A DNA stretch of 52,169 nt from positions 1 through 52,169 of the forward strand of contig JBLHLW010000025.1 in the NCBI GenBank assembly GCA_047621345.1, read 5' to 3'. This DNA comes from Actimicrobium sp047621345 (GTDB taxonomy: Bacteria > Pseudomonadota > Gammaproteobacteria > Burkholderiales > Burkholderiaceae_D). Position 1 is the stretch's first letter. Each line of letters starts with the position of its first letter. The notes beneath the pieces were generated by a model that was not told where the DNA came from, searched no databases, and was given only the letters and a program-made list of their open reading frames with translations. A program made the translations under genes and the position numbers. This document shows, piece after piece, positions 1 to 7,460 of this stretch.

Positions 1-510
1 GATGACGCCGTTGCGTTGATCGGCAAGCTCTATGGCATCGAGCGCGAGCACAAGGACTCCACTGAAGCGGCGCGCCTGCTGGCGCGCCAGCAACACAGCC
101 TGCCGGCGCTGGCGAGGTTGCGTGCCTGGCTTGACCAGACGCTGCCGGGCGTAACGCCCAAGAGTGCGCTGGGTACGGCGTTGGCGTATTTGCAGAAATA
201 CTGGGACCGCCTGACACGCTACACCGAACGCGGCGATCTGCCGATTGATAACAACCGCTGCGAGAACGCCATCCGGCCGTTTGTCGTTGGCCGCAAAGCA
301 TGGTTGTTCTCTGACACCCCGGCCGGTGCACACGCCAGTGCCGTCATCTACTCGCTGCTGCAGACGGCGAAAGCGAACGGGGTGGAGCCGTACTTGTGGC
401 TGCGTCGGGTGTTGCGGGAGCTGCCGGCGGCCACGACGGTCGATGAAGTGGAGGCGCTGTTGCCTTGGAATTTCCATGACACGCAGTTGACCACCGTTGT
501 TGGGGTTTGA
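1..510 (+). CDS. IS66 family transposase TnpC, C-terminal part
   Basis: This is a DDE-type transposase that moves an IS66 element. The frame is open from base 1, so the gene is cut by the window start and only about 169 C-terminal residues are seen. The conserved end of the catalytic core is present: the block NNRCENAIRPFVVGRKAWLF, with the DDE glutamate in RCEN, then SDTPAGAHASA and the short C-terminal IS66 domain ending in LLPWNFHD. The stop at 510 lies 27 bp before the proposed IS end, normal for this family. The visible part has no frameshift, so the copy may be active. The identification is secure; completeness cannot be judged. Confidence 0.9.
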   Translation, partial: DDAVALIGKLYGIEREHKDSTEAARLLARQQHSLPALARLRAWLDQTLPGVTPKSALGTALAYLQKYWDRLTRYTERGDLPIDNNRCENAIRPFVVGRKAWLFSDTPAGAHASAVIYSLLQTAKANGVEPYLWLRRVLRELPAATTVDEVEALLPWNFHDTQLTTVVGV

Positions 511-537
511 ATAGCCTGTAGTTTATGGAGCGCTTAC
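1..537 (+). mobile_element. IS66-family insertion sequence, right end
   Basis: The window opens inside an IS66-type element. It holds the C-terminal part of the TnpC transposase (to 510) followed by a short tail whose last bases read CGCTTAC at 531-537. This is the reverse complement of the GTAAGCG terminus usual for IS66 elements, so the right boundary is placed at 537. From 538 on, the sequence codes in frame for a different protein family (SRAP), which supports that boundary. The left end, the other IS genes and the expected 8-bp target duplication lie outside the window. Confidence 0.75.
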
Positions 538-761
538 GACGTTTTCACAAGCAGGGAGACGAGAAGCGGATGGTGATCCTGCTACCCCCTGAGCGGATTG
601 ATGCCTGGCTTGACAGCGGGTGTCAGGACGCGCCGGCGTTCTTCGTGCCCTATCCGGCCGATGCGCTGCGCGCACAGCCAGCCCCGAAGTCAGCTCGCCA
701 GAGTGGTAAGGTGCCGGTCAATACCCGCGAGGCTGCGCAGCAAGGTTTTCCAGGGATGTAA
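538..761 (+). pseudogene. SRAP-family (YedK/HMCES-like) gene, 3' fragment cut by IS66
   Basis: SRAP proteins crosslink to abasic sites in single-stranded DNA through an N-terminal cysteine and are often part of the SOS regulon. Only about 74 C-terminal residues remain. Visible family landmarks are FHKQGDEKRM, the VILLPPERIDAWLD block and PYPADALRAQPAP. The catalytic Cys2 domain and the active-site region are missing, because homology starts exactly where the IS66 end stops (538). The reading frame enters from the IS through an ATG at 525, but the product would be a functionless stub. The rest of the gene should lie left of the IS if this was a simple insertion. Confidence 0.75.
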
Positions 762-905
762 ATGCGGCTATCAGCCTGCGACTGATTGGGAGCTAAGCAA
801 CCTGGCAGAATTCAAAAGGGGTAACCAAGCCTGTTGCTGTCCGCGTTAGTCCGTCGCAATTTTCGGCGTGGCCCCAAATTGTGGAGAAAATAATTCGTTA
901 ATATT

Positions 906-921
906 GCCTCATGGTTGAGGC
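906..921 (-). terminator. Possible hairpin terminator behind the HNH gene
   Basis: GCCTCA (906-911) pairs with TGAGGC (916-921) across a four-base loop, immediately after the stop of the minus-strand HNH gene. The tract that follows on the minus strand is AT-rich (AATATTAAC) but is not a clean U-run; on the plus strand TTTATT follows. This is a weak call. Confidence 0.35.
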
Positions 922-922
922 T

Positions 923-1378
923 TTATTGACTGCGCAGTCGCGCGCTTTTTCGGCTCTTTTCAAAAAAAGCGTTGGGCTTGGTTTTCACCCACTTCAGAAA
1001 GTGGCGCATTTCATCTTGTTGCTTTAACTGCTCAATGGTTGAAAATTGTCGCGCCAGTTCTGTTTCGGTAAAAAGGGCGTGAATCTGGCGGTGGCATATG
1101 CGATGAAGGTTAACCGTCAGCGATCCGCCGTGCGATTTGGGGATGAGGTGATGTGCGTCCTTTTGGTGGCTTGGGATCGGTCGTCCGCACAACGTACACA
1201 CCTCCTCGACTTTGTTTTTTGCGACAAAGGTATCCAAAAGAGCCAAATTTCTTATTTTTTTGATGCGCCCGGTCACTGCATTAATCCTGAGAATATCTGA
1301 TGAAAAGACAATCGAAGTTGAAGTCACAAGACGCGCTGACGCTGAACTGCCGTCTTCAAAAAATACAGCGTGCCCCAT
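923..1378 (-). CDS. HNH endonuclease family protein
   Basis: A 151-residue protein with a compact HNH nuclease core in its middle. CTLCG (Cys61, Cys64) forms a zinc knuckle half, DAHHLIPKSHGG carries the catalytic His pair (76-77), and NLHRICHRQIH (Asn90, Cys95, His96, His100) completes the fold and second knuckle. The family cleaves DNA with one metal ion; stand-alone bacterial copies of this size have diverse or unknown roles. The ATG at 1378 lies 14 bp after the stop of the folB-like gene on the same strand, so the two may be co-transcribed. The first 50 residues show no recognisable domain, so an internal start is possible. Confidence 0.75.
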   Translation of the reverse strand: MGHAVFFEDGSSASARLVTSTSIVFSSDILRINAVTGRIKKIRNLALLDTFVAKNKVEEVCTLCGRPIPSHQKDAHHLIPKSHGGSLTVNLHRICHRQIHALFTETELARQFSTIEQLKQQDEMRHFLKWVKTKPNAFFEKSRKSARLRSQ

Positions 1379-1392
1379 CGCCTTTTACGCAT

Positions 1393-1776
1393 TTATCGCA
1401 TCCCGGCCAGCGTAATGGCATCTACCGACAGCCTCACGCCCAGCGAGCCTGATCCGTTATGTACCGGGAATTTGCGCAAATAGATCTCGACAGCTTCAAC
1501 CTCTGCGCAAGCGGCACACGCCTTGACAATCCGGGTGATGAGCCGCTCTTGGGTCTCGTAGTGGCAGTCGCCAGCAAGACGGTGAATTTCTGCGATCAAC
1601 GGGTCGTAATCGAATACGTACGCCATACCGTCTTCAGCAATCAGGATGTATTGCGAACCGATCTGCAAGGTCAGGTTGAGCAAGTGTTTGTCGGGCCTGG
1701 TGTCATGGGGGCCGTAAGTACCGATGTCCGTGTCGACTTCCAGATCGCAAAGTTCAACAAAAGCTTGATTTTTCAT
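1393..1776 (-). CDS. Dihydroneopterin aldolase family protein (FolB/FolX-like)
   Basis: A 127-residue protein of the dihydroneopterin aldolase/epimerase fold, which acts in pterin and folate synthesis. The pattern IGTYGPHDTRPDKHLLNLTL, the pocket sequence VFDYDPL (Tyr58), the catalytic HYETQE block (Glu74) and the lysine in LRKFPV (Lys102) match the residues that bind and protonate the pterin in FolB. The usual family length is about 120 residues. No other folate gene is adjacent, so it may be a second FolB copy or an epimerase (FolX). The start is the ATG at 1776. Confidence 0.8.
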   Translation of the reverse strand: MKNQAFVELCDLEVDTDIGTYGPHDTRPDKHLLNLTLQIGSQYILIAEDGMAYVFDYDPLIAEIHRLAGDCHYETQERLITRIVKACAACAEVEAVEIYLRKFPVHNGSGSLGVRLSVDAITLAGMR

Positions 1777-2144
1777 CCGTGTGTTCCGTTTTCAAAAGTT
1801 ATTTGATCTAGCCGGGACGGCATATAAAAGTGCCACCGTCCAAAAGCGATGGCGAATTTGCGGGGCGCTGATTTGTTGCAAGAACCGGGATAGGAGTGTA
1901 GTTCTCTTTCTTGAACTGGGTGACAAAGCCCGGCAGTGCGCGGTCAATGGGTTCTTGCTGATGGTGATTTTCGATGCCGTCGATTGCATCGTAGCGTCCT
2001 CAAGCGCGCACTTGTTACTAGGGGTTATCATCGCCACTTGGAATTTTCACCAGCTAGCCGAGTGACAAGTAATTTTCTGGTGGCTTGTCGCTGTCGTTGC
2101 GCATCAAGCGCCCATTAATCTTTTCGATGACAAGGTATTCCGGT
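1777..2144. other. Intergenic, no gene recognised
   Basis: 368 bp between the divergent folB-like and DUF4149 genes. Open frames here are short and give no family I recognise. It presumably holds the promoters of both flanking genes, but I cannot place -35/-10 elements with confidence. Confidence 0.5.
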
Positions 2145-2537
2145 ATGACGCATTCGCTCGCAGTGTTGGCTACCGCTCTTTTGTTTGGTGGAATGACGCT
2201 CTATTCATTCGGATTTGCCGCTTTGCTCTTCTCGGTGTTGCCATCGCAAACCGCAGGCGCAACGCTGCGGCGCGCTTTTCCGTGGTTCTACATTTTTGTG
2301 ATCGCCACTGCAGTCGTGGCAGCTCTGGCCTGGTGGTCTCATGACGTCACTGCTGCGATAGTGATGGCTGGTATTGCGCTGTCCACTATTCCCGTGCGGC
2401 AATTGTTGATGCCTGCAATAAATCGCGCTACGGACACAGGCAGTCGGCAGCGCTTTAAGTGGCTGCATGGCTTGTCGGTGTTAGTAACGTTAGGCCATAT
2501 TGTCGCGACAGGCTGGCTGCTGGCACGGCTCGTTTGA
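2145..2537 (+). CDS. DUF4149 integral membrane protein
   Basis: A 130-residue inner-membrane protein with four predicted spans (roughly residues 5-30, 45-65, 68-85, 108-130). Family hallmarks are FGGMTLYSFGFAALLF, RRAFPWFYIFVI, the IPVRQLLMPAINRATD loop and FKWLHGLSVLV. The function of DUF4149 is unknown. The ATG at 2145 was preferred over an upstream in-frame ATG (2127) because AAGG (2132-2135) lies nine bases before it. It lies on the same strand as the photolyase gene 270 bp downstream. Confidence 0.75.
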   Translation: MTHSLAVLATALLFGGMTLYSFGFAALLFSVLPSQTAGATLRRAFPWFYIFVIATAVVAALAWWSHDVTAAIVMAGIALSTIPVRQLLMPAINRATDTGSRQRFKWLHGLSVLVTLGHIVATGWLLARLV

Positions 2538-2805
2538 TTTGCAGGCATTGGTGGAATTGCCATTGCTGCATTGCTTTTGCTCGGCGGCCCGAAAAAACTA
2601 ATTCTTTCTGTCCCGACCCTGCGCGGCGACCCGTATGTGCGTGCCGCCCAACGCTTTCCATGGCGTCTGCTCGGAGAGGCGCTTGGTTGGGTTATTCGAG
2701 TCGATGCGCTGGCGTTCATGCAACAGCACTGGCCTCTTCCGCACCAACGGCACCCACAGGCCTGTAGGCCGGTGATCCTTCTGAAAACGATAAAGGAACG
2801 AGGTA
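2538..2805 (+). other. Spacer with open frame in phase with DUF4149
   Basis: After the DUF4149 TGA (2535-2537) the same frame stays open to about 2900. It begins with a hydrophobic run (FAGIGGIAIAALLLLGGP) and then a basic stretch around VPTLRGDPYVRAAQRFPW. I recognise no family. It may be a decayed gene or the former 3' part of the upstream one. The photolyase ribosome-binding site (AAAGGA, 2792-2797) lies at its end. Confidence 0.3.
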
Positions 2806-4302
2806 GTGGAAATCGTTTGGTTCAAGCACGACCTGCGTATTCGAGACCATGCACCATTGACGGAGGCTGCGGCTGCCGGCCCAGTCCTAGCGCTTTTCAT
2901 GCATGAGCCGGAGATCATTCTTGCACCGGATTTCTCTGCGTCTCATGGCGCTTTCATACGGGAATGCCTTGATAGTCTGCATGCAGCGTTACAGGAGCGT
3001 GGTGCCGAGCTCGTCGAGCTGACAGGCTCGGCTCCCGCATTGCTTGAGCAAATCTGGCAACAGCAGCCATTTGCCAACCTGTGGAGCCATGAAGAAACAG
3101 GAAACTGGGCCTCGTATCAACGTGACAAGCTAGTTGCCGCATGGTGCCGACAACGTGGGGTTCGGTGGCGTCAATATCCACAGAATGGTGTACTCCGCGG
3201 ACTGGCTACGCGCAAGTTGCGAGACTGGCTCGCCGAGCTCGAAGCGTATTCAAGCAGCGAGCCGGTCAGGGCGCCGCGCAACATCGTCCCGTCGAGGTTG
3301 GAGCCGCTGCTGGCCGCGCCTGTCACGCCGCTTCAGGCCGCCGGTCACGACAAGCCCGGTCGCATCAAAGGAGGGCGCGCCGAAGCGATACGCCTTCTGA
3401 CCGAATTTATTAAAACCAAGATCATCCGTTATCCGCAGTCGATTTCCAGCCCCTTAACTGCAGAGGGTGGTTGCTCCCGGCTCAGCCCGTTTCTGGCCCA
3501 TGGAGTGATCACGATGCGTGAAATCGTTCTGGCAATGAATCGGCGCGTGGGTTCGCCGGAGATGGCTTCCAACAAGTACCGACAAGAACGCTTGATTCAT
3601 GCACTGCGGTTTTTTGCCGACCGTCTGAGCTGGCGTGCGGGATATTTCCAAAACATGGAATCGATGCCCCGGCTGGAATTCGACAACATTCATCCCGGAA
3701 TGACCGGGCTGCGGGAAGAAGAATTCGATTCGGTCCGATTTGCGCACTGGAAAGACGGCGAAACCGGTTACCCGATGGTGGATGCAACGATGAAAATGCT
3801 GCATCACACGGGCTGGATCAACATGCGCATGCGCGGGATGGTGCTCTCCTTTGCGGTCAATGAATTGTGGCTGCACTGGCGTGAACCTGCCCTGTTTCTT
3901 GCGCGGGAATTTGTCGACTACGAACCGGCCATCCACTACAACCAGATGCAGATTCATGCGGGCACGGCTGACGCTAGCAGTATGCTGGCCTACAATCCGG
4001 TCAAGCAGGCGCAAGAACTCGATCCCGAGGGCATCTTCGTGCGGCGATGGATTCCGGCGATGCAGGCTGTGCCTGATGCGTACATTTTTGAACCCTGGAC
4101 CATGCCGCTCGCCGTACAAACTGCCTGCGGCATCACGATCGGTAAAGATTATCCGGCACCGCTAGTTGACCATCTGGAAGCCGCACGCTTGGCGCGTTCT
4201 CGGGTCGCTGACGCACAGATCGCAGCGGGTATCCGACAGCGCACTGGGCGTGGCAAGGCAGGACATCACATTGTCGGAACACGCCAGCCCGGGCTGTTCT
4301 AG
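2806..4302 (+). CDS. Cryptochrome/DNA photolyase family flavoprotein
   Basis: A 498-residue blue-light flavoprotein. Residues 1-130 form the antenna-binding alpha/beta domain (start VWFKHDLRIRDHAPL). The helical FAD-binding domain spans about 215-470, with SRLSPFLAHG, the GETGYPMVDA block (about 317) and MRMRGMVLSF. The region near the flavin reads HAGTADASSMLAYNP, then DPEGIFVRRWIPA. It keeps the Asn of the NP motif that lies near flavin N5, but does not carry the usual GTDAAPYF string of class I CPD photolyases. CPD repair is therefore not certain, and a (6-4) photolyase or cryptochrome role is possible. The start is GTG at 2806, backed by AAAGGA eight bases upstream. Confidence 0.85.
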   Translation: MEIVWFKHDLRIRDHAPLTEAAAAGPVLALFMHEPEIILAPDFSASHGAFIRECLDSLHAALQERGAELVELTGSAPALLEQIWQQQPFANLWSHEETGNWASYQRDKLVAAWCRQRGVRWRQYPQNGVLRGLATRKLRDWLAELEAYSSSEPVRAPRNIVPSRLEPLLAAPVTPLQAAGHDKPGRIKGGRAEAIRLLTEFIKTKIIRYPQSISSPLTAEGGCSRLSPFLAHGVITMREIVLAMNRRVGSPEMASNKYRQERLIHALRFFADRLSWRAGYFQNMESMPRLEFDNIHPGMTGLREEEFDSVRFAHWKDGETGYPMVDATMKMLHHTGWINMRMRGMVLSFAVNELWLHWREPALFLAREFVDYEPAIHYNQMQIHAGTADASSMLAYNPVKQAQELDPEGIFVRRWIPAMQAVPDAYIFEPWTMPLAVQTACGITIGKDYPAPLVDHLEAARLARSRVADAQIAAGIRQRTGRGKAGHHIVGTRQPGLF

Positions 4303-4428
4303 GTGCACTGCGCCGAGGACATCGACGCGCCTACCGGTTTGAACAAAAAATGAAGCTACTGAAGCAGCGTTTTAAGGTGGTGCCCCTCACGGTAGATAGT
4401 GTCAAGTAATAGTCTGGAAATACTCAAC

Positions 4429-4662
4429 ATGATGGAATGGATCCCTATAGTCTTAGTGACGTTCAAGGTTCTCGTGCTCGGCACGGGGATGTTTTTTGCC
4501 ATCAAGTGGCATTACGATCAAGGGAAGAAGGAGACGGATAAGCGCGCGGTGCTGCGTACGGGCGGCAAGGTGGCCGCACTCTTCGTGCTATTGCTCGTGG
4601 GCCTGTTGCTCGTCACCTTTGTCTTCGCCAGGATGCTTGGTTTGGATTTGACTTCCCCGTAA
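4429..4662 (+). CDS. Small two-span membrane protein, function unknown
   Basis: A 77-residue protein with two hydrophobic spans (about residues 4-24 and 46-70) joined by a charged loop containing YDQGKKETDKR. It looks like a small inner-membrane protein with both ends on the same side. I do not recognise a family. An upstream in-frame GTG at 4399 would add ten residues; neither start has a clear ribosome-binding site. It follows the photolyase by about 125 bp. Confidence 0.5.
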   Translation: MMEWIPIVLVTFKVLVLGTGMFFAIKWHYDQGKKETDKRAVLRTGGKVAALFVLLLVGLLLVTFVFARMLGLDLTSP

Positions 4663-4789
4663 TGGCAAAGAATAGTCGGCCAATATCTGTAAGCGGTCAT
4701 CCAACTGCGTTGGTGCTACCCCGTTGGAGCTATATGGTGAACCGGCTGGCAGGCGCCTGTCCTTTGACAGCCGGTGGGCATTGGCCCTG

Positions 4790-4970
4790 TTCTGCCCACC
4801 GGCACCGGTCGGTGTTTTCGAAGGCAGTCAGGCCGACATCAGCGTCATCGCCGGCATGATGGTCGACAAACTGGCCTTTCATCTACCGCTGTATTGGCAG
4901 CATCAGCGCTTGCACGACGCCGGCATTCAGGTCAGCAAGGCGCCCGACCTGACCCGCTGCACAAAGCTGT
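4790..4970 (+). pseudogene. IS66 transposase remnant
   Basis: About 60 codons of an IS66 TnpC central region survive: APVGVFEGSQADISVIAG, then MMVDKLAFHLPLYWQHQRL and HDAGIQVSKA. This segment normally sits just before the catalytic domain. Both sides break off: the frame runs on into unrelated sequence, and neither the zinc-finger part nor the DDE part is nearby. It marks an old insertion next to the broken rpiR/iaaA/gsiA genes. Confidence 0.75.
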
Positions 4971-5090
4971 TGCGGTTCCAATGCATGCTTAATAGCTTTG
5001 TTTGCGGAATGTCTTATCGTGCTATTTCCTGAATTCTGTCGGCACCCTCAATGCCCGCATCCGTCCACCAGTTCGCAAATCATCGCTGCG

Positions 5091-5340
5091 GCATTGACTG
5101 CCGATATTCAGAATCTGGAGGCGACCAAACGGGCGCTAATATCTATACAGTGCGATCGGTCGGTCAGCACGATATTTAATGCTGAGCGGATTTATGTCGT
5201 CGGCTTCGGTGCCAGCGCCTATCTGGACGGCATGATGGCGCTTGCACCGGAACCGTTTTGTCGCACGGTGTTTTCGGTGGCGGGGCCCGGTGGTCCCACG
5301 CAAGCCGGACGTCAGTTTTTTAAAGTGGATCCGCGGGACG
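5091..5340 (+). pseudogene. RpiR/MurR-type regulator, SIS-domain fragment
   Basis: The frame codes for part of the sugar-isomerase (SIS) ligand domain of an RpiR-family regulator: ALTADIQNLEATKRAL, then IYVVGFGASAYLDGMMA and VFSVAGPGGPTQAGRQFFKV. The N-terminal helix-turn-helix and the end of the SIS domain are missing. Near 5335-5345 the frame passes without a stop into the C-terminal part of an isoaspartyl peptidase, so an internal deletion has fused two neighbours. In related bacteria an rpiR gene often lies beside iaaA and gsiABCD. Confidence 0.7.
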
Positions 5341-5504
5341 CCACCCGACAAGTGGTGATGGATTTGCTGCCGCGATATCACGGCTATGGCGGATTGATTG
5401 CCATCGACGCACTGGGCAACGTGACATTGCCGTTCAATACCGAGGGCATGTATAGCGGTTTCGCCAAAGTCGGTGATCTGCCTGTGACAGTGATTTATCG
5501 ATGA
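5335..5504 (+). pseudogene. iaaA: Isoaspartyl peptidase/L-asparaginase C-terminal fragment
   Basis: The last 55 or so residues of a plant-type asparaginase (IaaA): ATRQVVMD, GYGGLIAIDALGNVTLPFNTEG (the end of the beta subunit) and MYSGFAKVGDL. The catalytic Thr that is exposed by self-cleavage lies in the deleted part, so the fragment cannot be active. It is fused in frame behind the RpiR fragment and followed 62 bp later by a gsiA start. That matches the iaaA-gsiA order known from glutathione-import operons. Confidence 0.7.
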
Positions 5505-5566
5505 ATTCATCTACGAATTATCCAACGAATTGTCCAGCGACGCGGCACGCAACAGGAGGCGTTCAG

Positions 5567-5761
5567 ATGGGTGACCAAGCAGTACGCCGGGTGTTGACAG
5601 CTGAGCGCATGAGCGTCGATTTCACCACGTCCGAACGGACGGTAGCGGCGGTGCGCAATCTGTCGTTTCATATCGATGCCGGCGAAACGCTGGCCATCGT
5701 CGGCGAATCGGGTTCGGGAAAATCATTCTCGTCTCAAGCCATCATGCGGTTGACCGACGGT
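5567..5761 (+). pseudogene. gsiA: GsiA-like ABC ATPase, 5' fragment
   Basis: The beginning of a dipeptide/glutathione-type ABC ATPase. The ATG at 5567 has a strong AGGAGG seven bases before it. The first 65 residues hold the usual N-terminal strand order and Walker A (GESGSGKS, residues 46-53). Similarity stops after MRLTDG at 5761, and the frame ends at 5851 in unrelated sequence. The signature motif, Walker B and the whole second ATPase half (family length about 610 residues) are missing, as are gsiBCD. This is a deletion remnant. Confidence 0.75.
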
Positions 5762-6037
5762 GTCAGCATCGAGTTTTCGGCCTCTTCCGTGCAGTATGCG
5801 GTCAGGGTATTGAACAGCTTGTCGGCGATGTCTTTCATGCTCAGGAGCTAGTGAATCTATTCACCCATTAATCCGGCGCGCAGACCTTAGCGTGCTATTT
5901 TCCGATTCCGTGTTTTCCCCGATCTCATCGAGCACCTGTTGCCCAGTAAAGACGCCACGTTCCTGGCCCGGCGAGGGCCGGACCGCGTGTCTGTATGGTC
6001 GATTGCGAAAGCCAATCCATGTCCTTGTCTTCTTGAG

Positions 6038-6748
6038 TCAGATCATCAAATGGCTGCGCACGGTTGCCGCATTCATCTGATCTCCGTCGATATTGCTGAC
6101 GATGCGCCCCTTCTCCATCACGTAGGCTCGTTCACCCACATCGAGAATGGTGTCCAGGTTCTGCTCAACGAACAGAATGGTCGTTCCAAGATCTTTGCGG
6201 ATCGTTCTCAGCACATCGCAGATTAATTGCACGATTGATGGCTGGATGCCTTCCGAGGGCTCGTCGAGCAGCATCAGCGCAGGATTTCCAACCAGCGCAC
6301 GGCCAATAGCCAGTTGCTGTTGTTCGCCTCCAGACATGGTGCCCGCAAGTTGATTCCGGCGCTCGGCCAGTCGCGGAAAGTATTGGTACACCAGATCGGG
6401 CTGCTTCTTGCTATCTCGGCCACCAACCAGTTCACCAACCAGCAAATTTTCGGCTACCGTCATGCGAGCGAACACCTCGCGTCCCTGTGGCACGTAGCCA
6501 ATGCCACGTCGGGCACGGGCATCGCTCGATAAGGACGTGATGTCGTGCCCTAGCAGGTGAATACTGCCGCCTCGCGTCCGCAAAAGACCAATCAGGCAGC
6601 GCATCGTTGTCGATTTGCCCACACCATTGCGCCCGATTAATGCAACGATCTCGCCTTTTCCGACAGTGAGATCGACGCCTTGTAGAATCGGCGTTTCGCC
6701 ATAAGCGGCCCGCAGGCCCTGTACTTCAAGAACGATGTCAGTGCTCAT
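6038..6748 (-). CDS. livF: ABC transporter ATPase, LivF/UrtE type
   Basis: A 236-residue ATPase of a branched-chain-amino-acid/urea/amide importer; one of two ATPases that drive the LivHM-type channel from the cytoplasm. Visible are Walker A (GRNGVGKST, residues 39-47), the Q-loop region YVPQGREVFARMT, the signature MSGGEQQQ and Walker B LMLLDEPSEG. The ATG at 6748 overlaps the end of livG by 11 bp, which favours it over longer starts and indicates translational coupling. It is the last gene of the amidase/transporter operon; remnants of the gsi locus lie downstream. Confidence 0.88.
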   Translation of the reverse strand: MSTDIVLEVQGLRAAYGETPILQGVDLTVGKGEIVALIGRNGVGKSTTMRCLIGLLRTRGGSIHLLGHDITSLSSDARARRGIGYVPQGREVFARMTVAENLLVGELVGGRDSKKQPDLVYQYFPRLAERRNQLAGTMSGGEQQQLAIGRALVGNPALMLLDEPSEGIQPSIVQLICDVLRTIRKDLGTTILFVEQNLDTILDVGERAYVMEKGRIVSNIDGDQMNAATVRSHLMI

Positions 6749-7460
6749 GGGTTTTACCAAGGTAGATTTCGGCCACGCGGGGATCCGAGATGATTTCTGT
6801 GATTGAACCCTCGGCAAACACCTTACCAAAATGCAGTACCGTGACGCGTTGGGCGATCTGGCGAATGAATGCCATATCGTGCTCGACCACCAACACCGTC
6901 ATGCCGTCGGCGTTGAGCCGCTGGATCAGCGCTCCCGTCTTGAAGGTTTCTTCTGGTGAGAGGCCGGCTGTCGGTTCGTCCATCAACAGGAGCCGCGGCT
7001 TGAGGGCGATCGCCATGCCAATTTCAAGCCATTGCTGCTGTCCGTGTGCTAACACGCCGGCCAGCTTTTTCGCGTCGTCCGTCAAGTCGAGTAGTTCAAG
7101 CAAGCGGTCTTCCTCGCGCGCCAGATCAGCACCGCGCACATGGTGTTGCAACGCGATGTGAATGTTCTGCCGCACTGGCAGCTCTTTGAATACGCTCGGC
7201 GCCTGCATCTTGATGCTCATACCTTGCTTGACGCGCTGGTACGGTCGCTCGTGGGTGACGTCCTTGTCCATGAATCGAATATGGCCAGACGTAGGTTTGT
7301 GCATACCAACGACCAACTTGAAGAGGGTGCTCTTGCCGGCGCCATTGGGGCCGATCAGACAATGGATTTCCCCTTTCTTCACCGTCAGATCAACCTCTGA
7401 CACCGCCGCATGACCGCCAAATTTTTTCGACAGTCCCGTTGCCTGCAATAGCGCACTCAT
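6738..7460 (-). CDS. livG: ABC transporter ATPase, LivG/UrtD type
   Basis: A 240-residue partner ATPase of the importer. Walker A is GPNGAGKST (about 37-45), the signature is LAHGQQQWLEIGMAI and Walker B is LLLMDEPTAGLSPEET, followed by the H-loop in VVEHDM. The Q-only signature and short linker resemble the UrtD branch more than classic LivG, in line with a urea- or amide-type substrate. The ATG at 7460 overlaps the livM stop by four bases (ATGA). Confidence 0.88.
   Translation of the reverse strand: MSALLQATGLSKKFGGHAAVSEVDLTVKKGEIHCLIGPNGAGKSTLFKLVVGMHKPTSGHIRFMDKDVTHERPYQRVKQGMSIKMQAPSVFKELPVRQNIHIALQHHVRGADLAREEDRLLELLDLTDDAKKLAGVLAHGQQQWLEIGMAIALKPRLLLMDEPTAGLSPEETFKTGALIQRLNADGMTVLVVEHDMAFIRQIAQRVTVLHFGKVFAEGSITEIISDPRVAEIYLGKTHEH

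Noticed and set aside
2339..2719. Long minus-strand open frame opposite DUF4149
   Set aside because: Low-complexity Ser/Pro/Arg-rich product without a family; a shadow of the plus-strand coding sequence.
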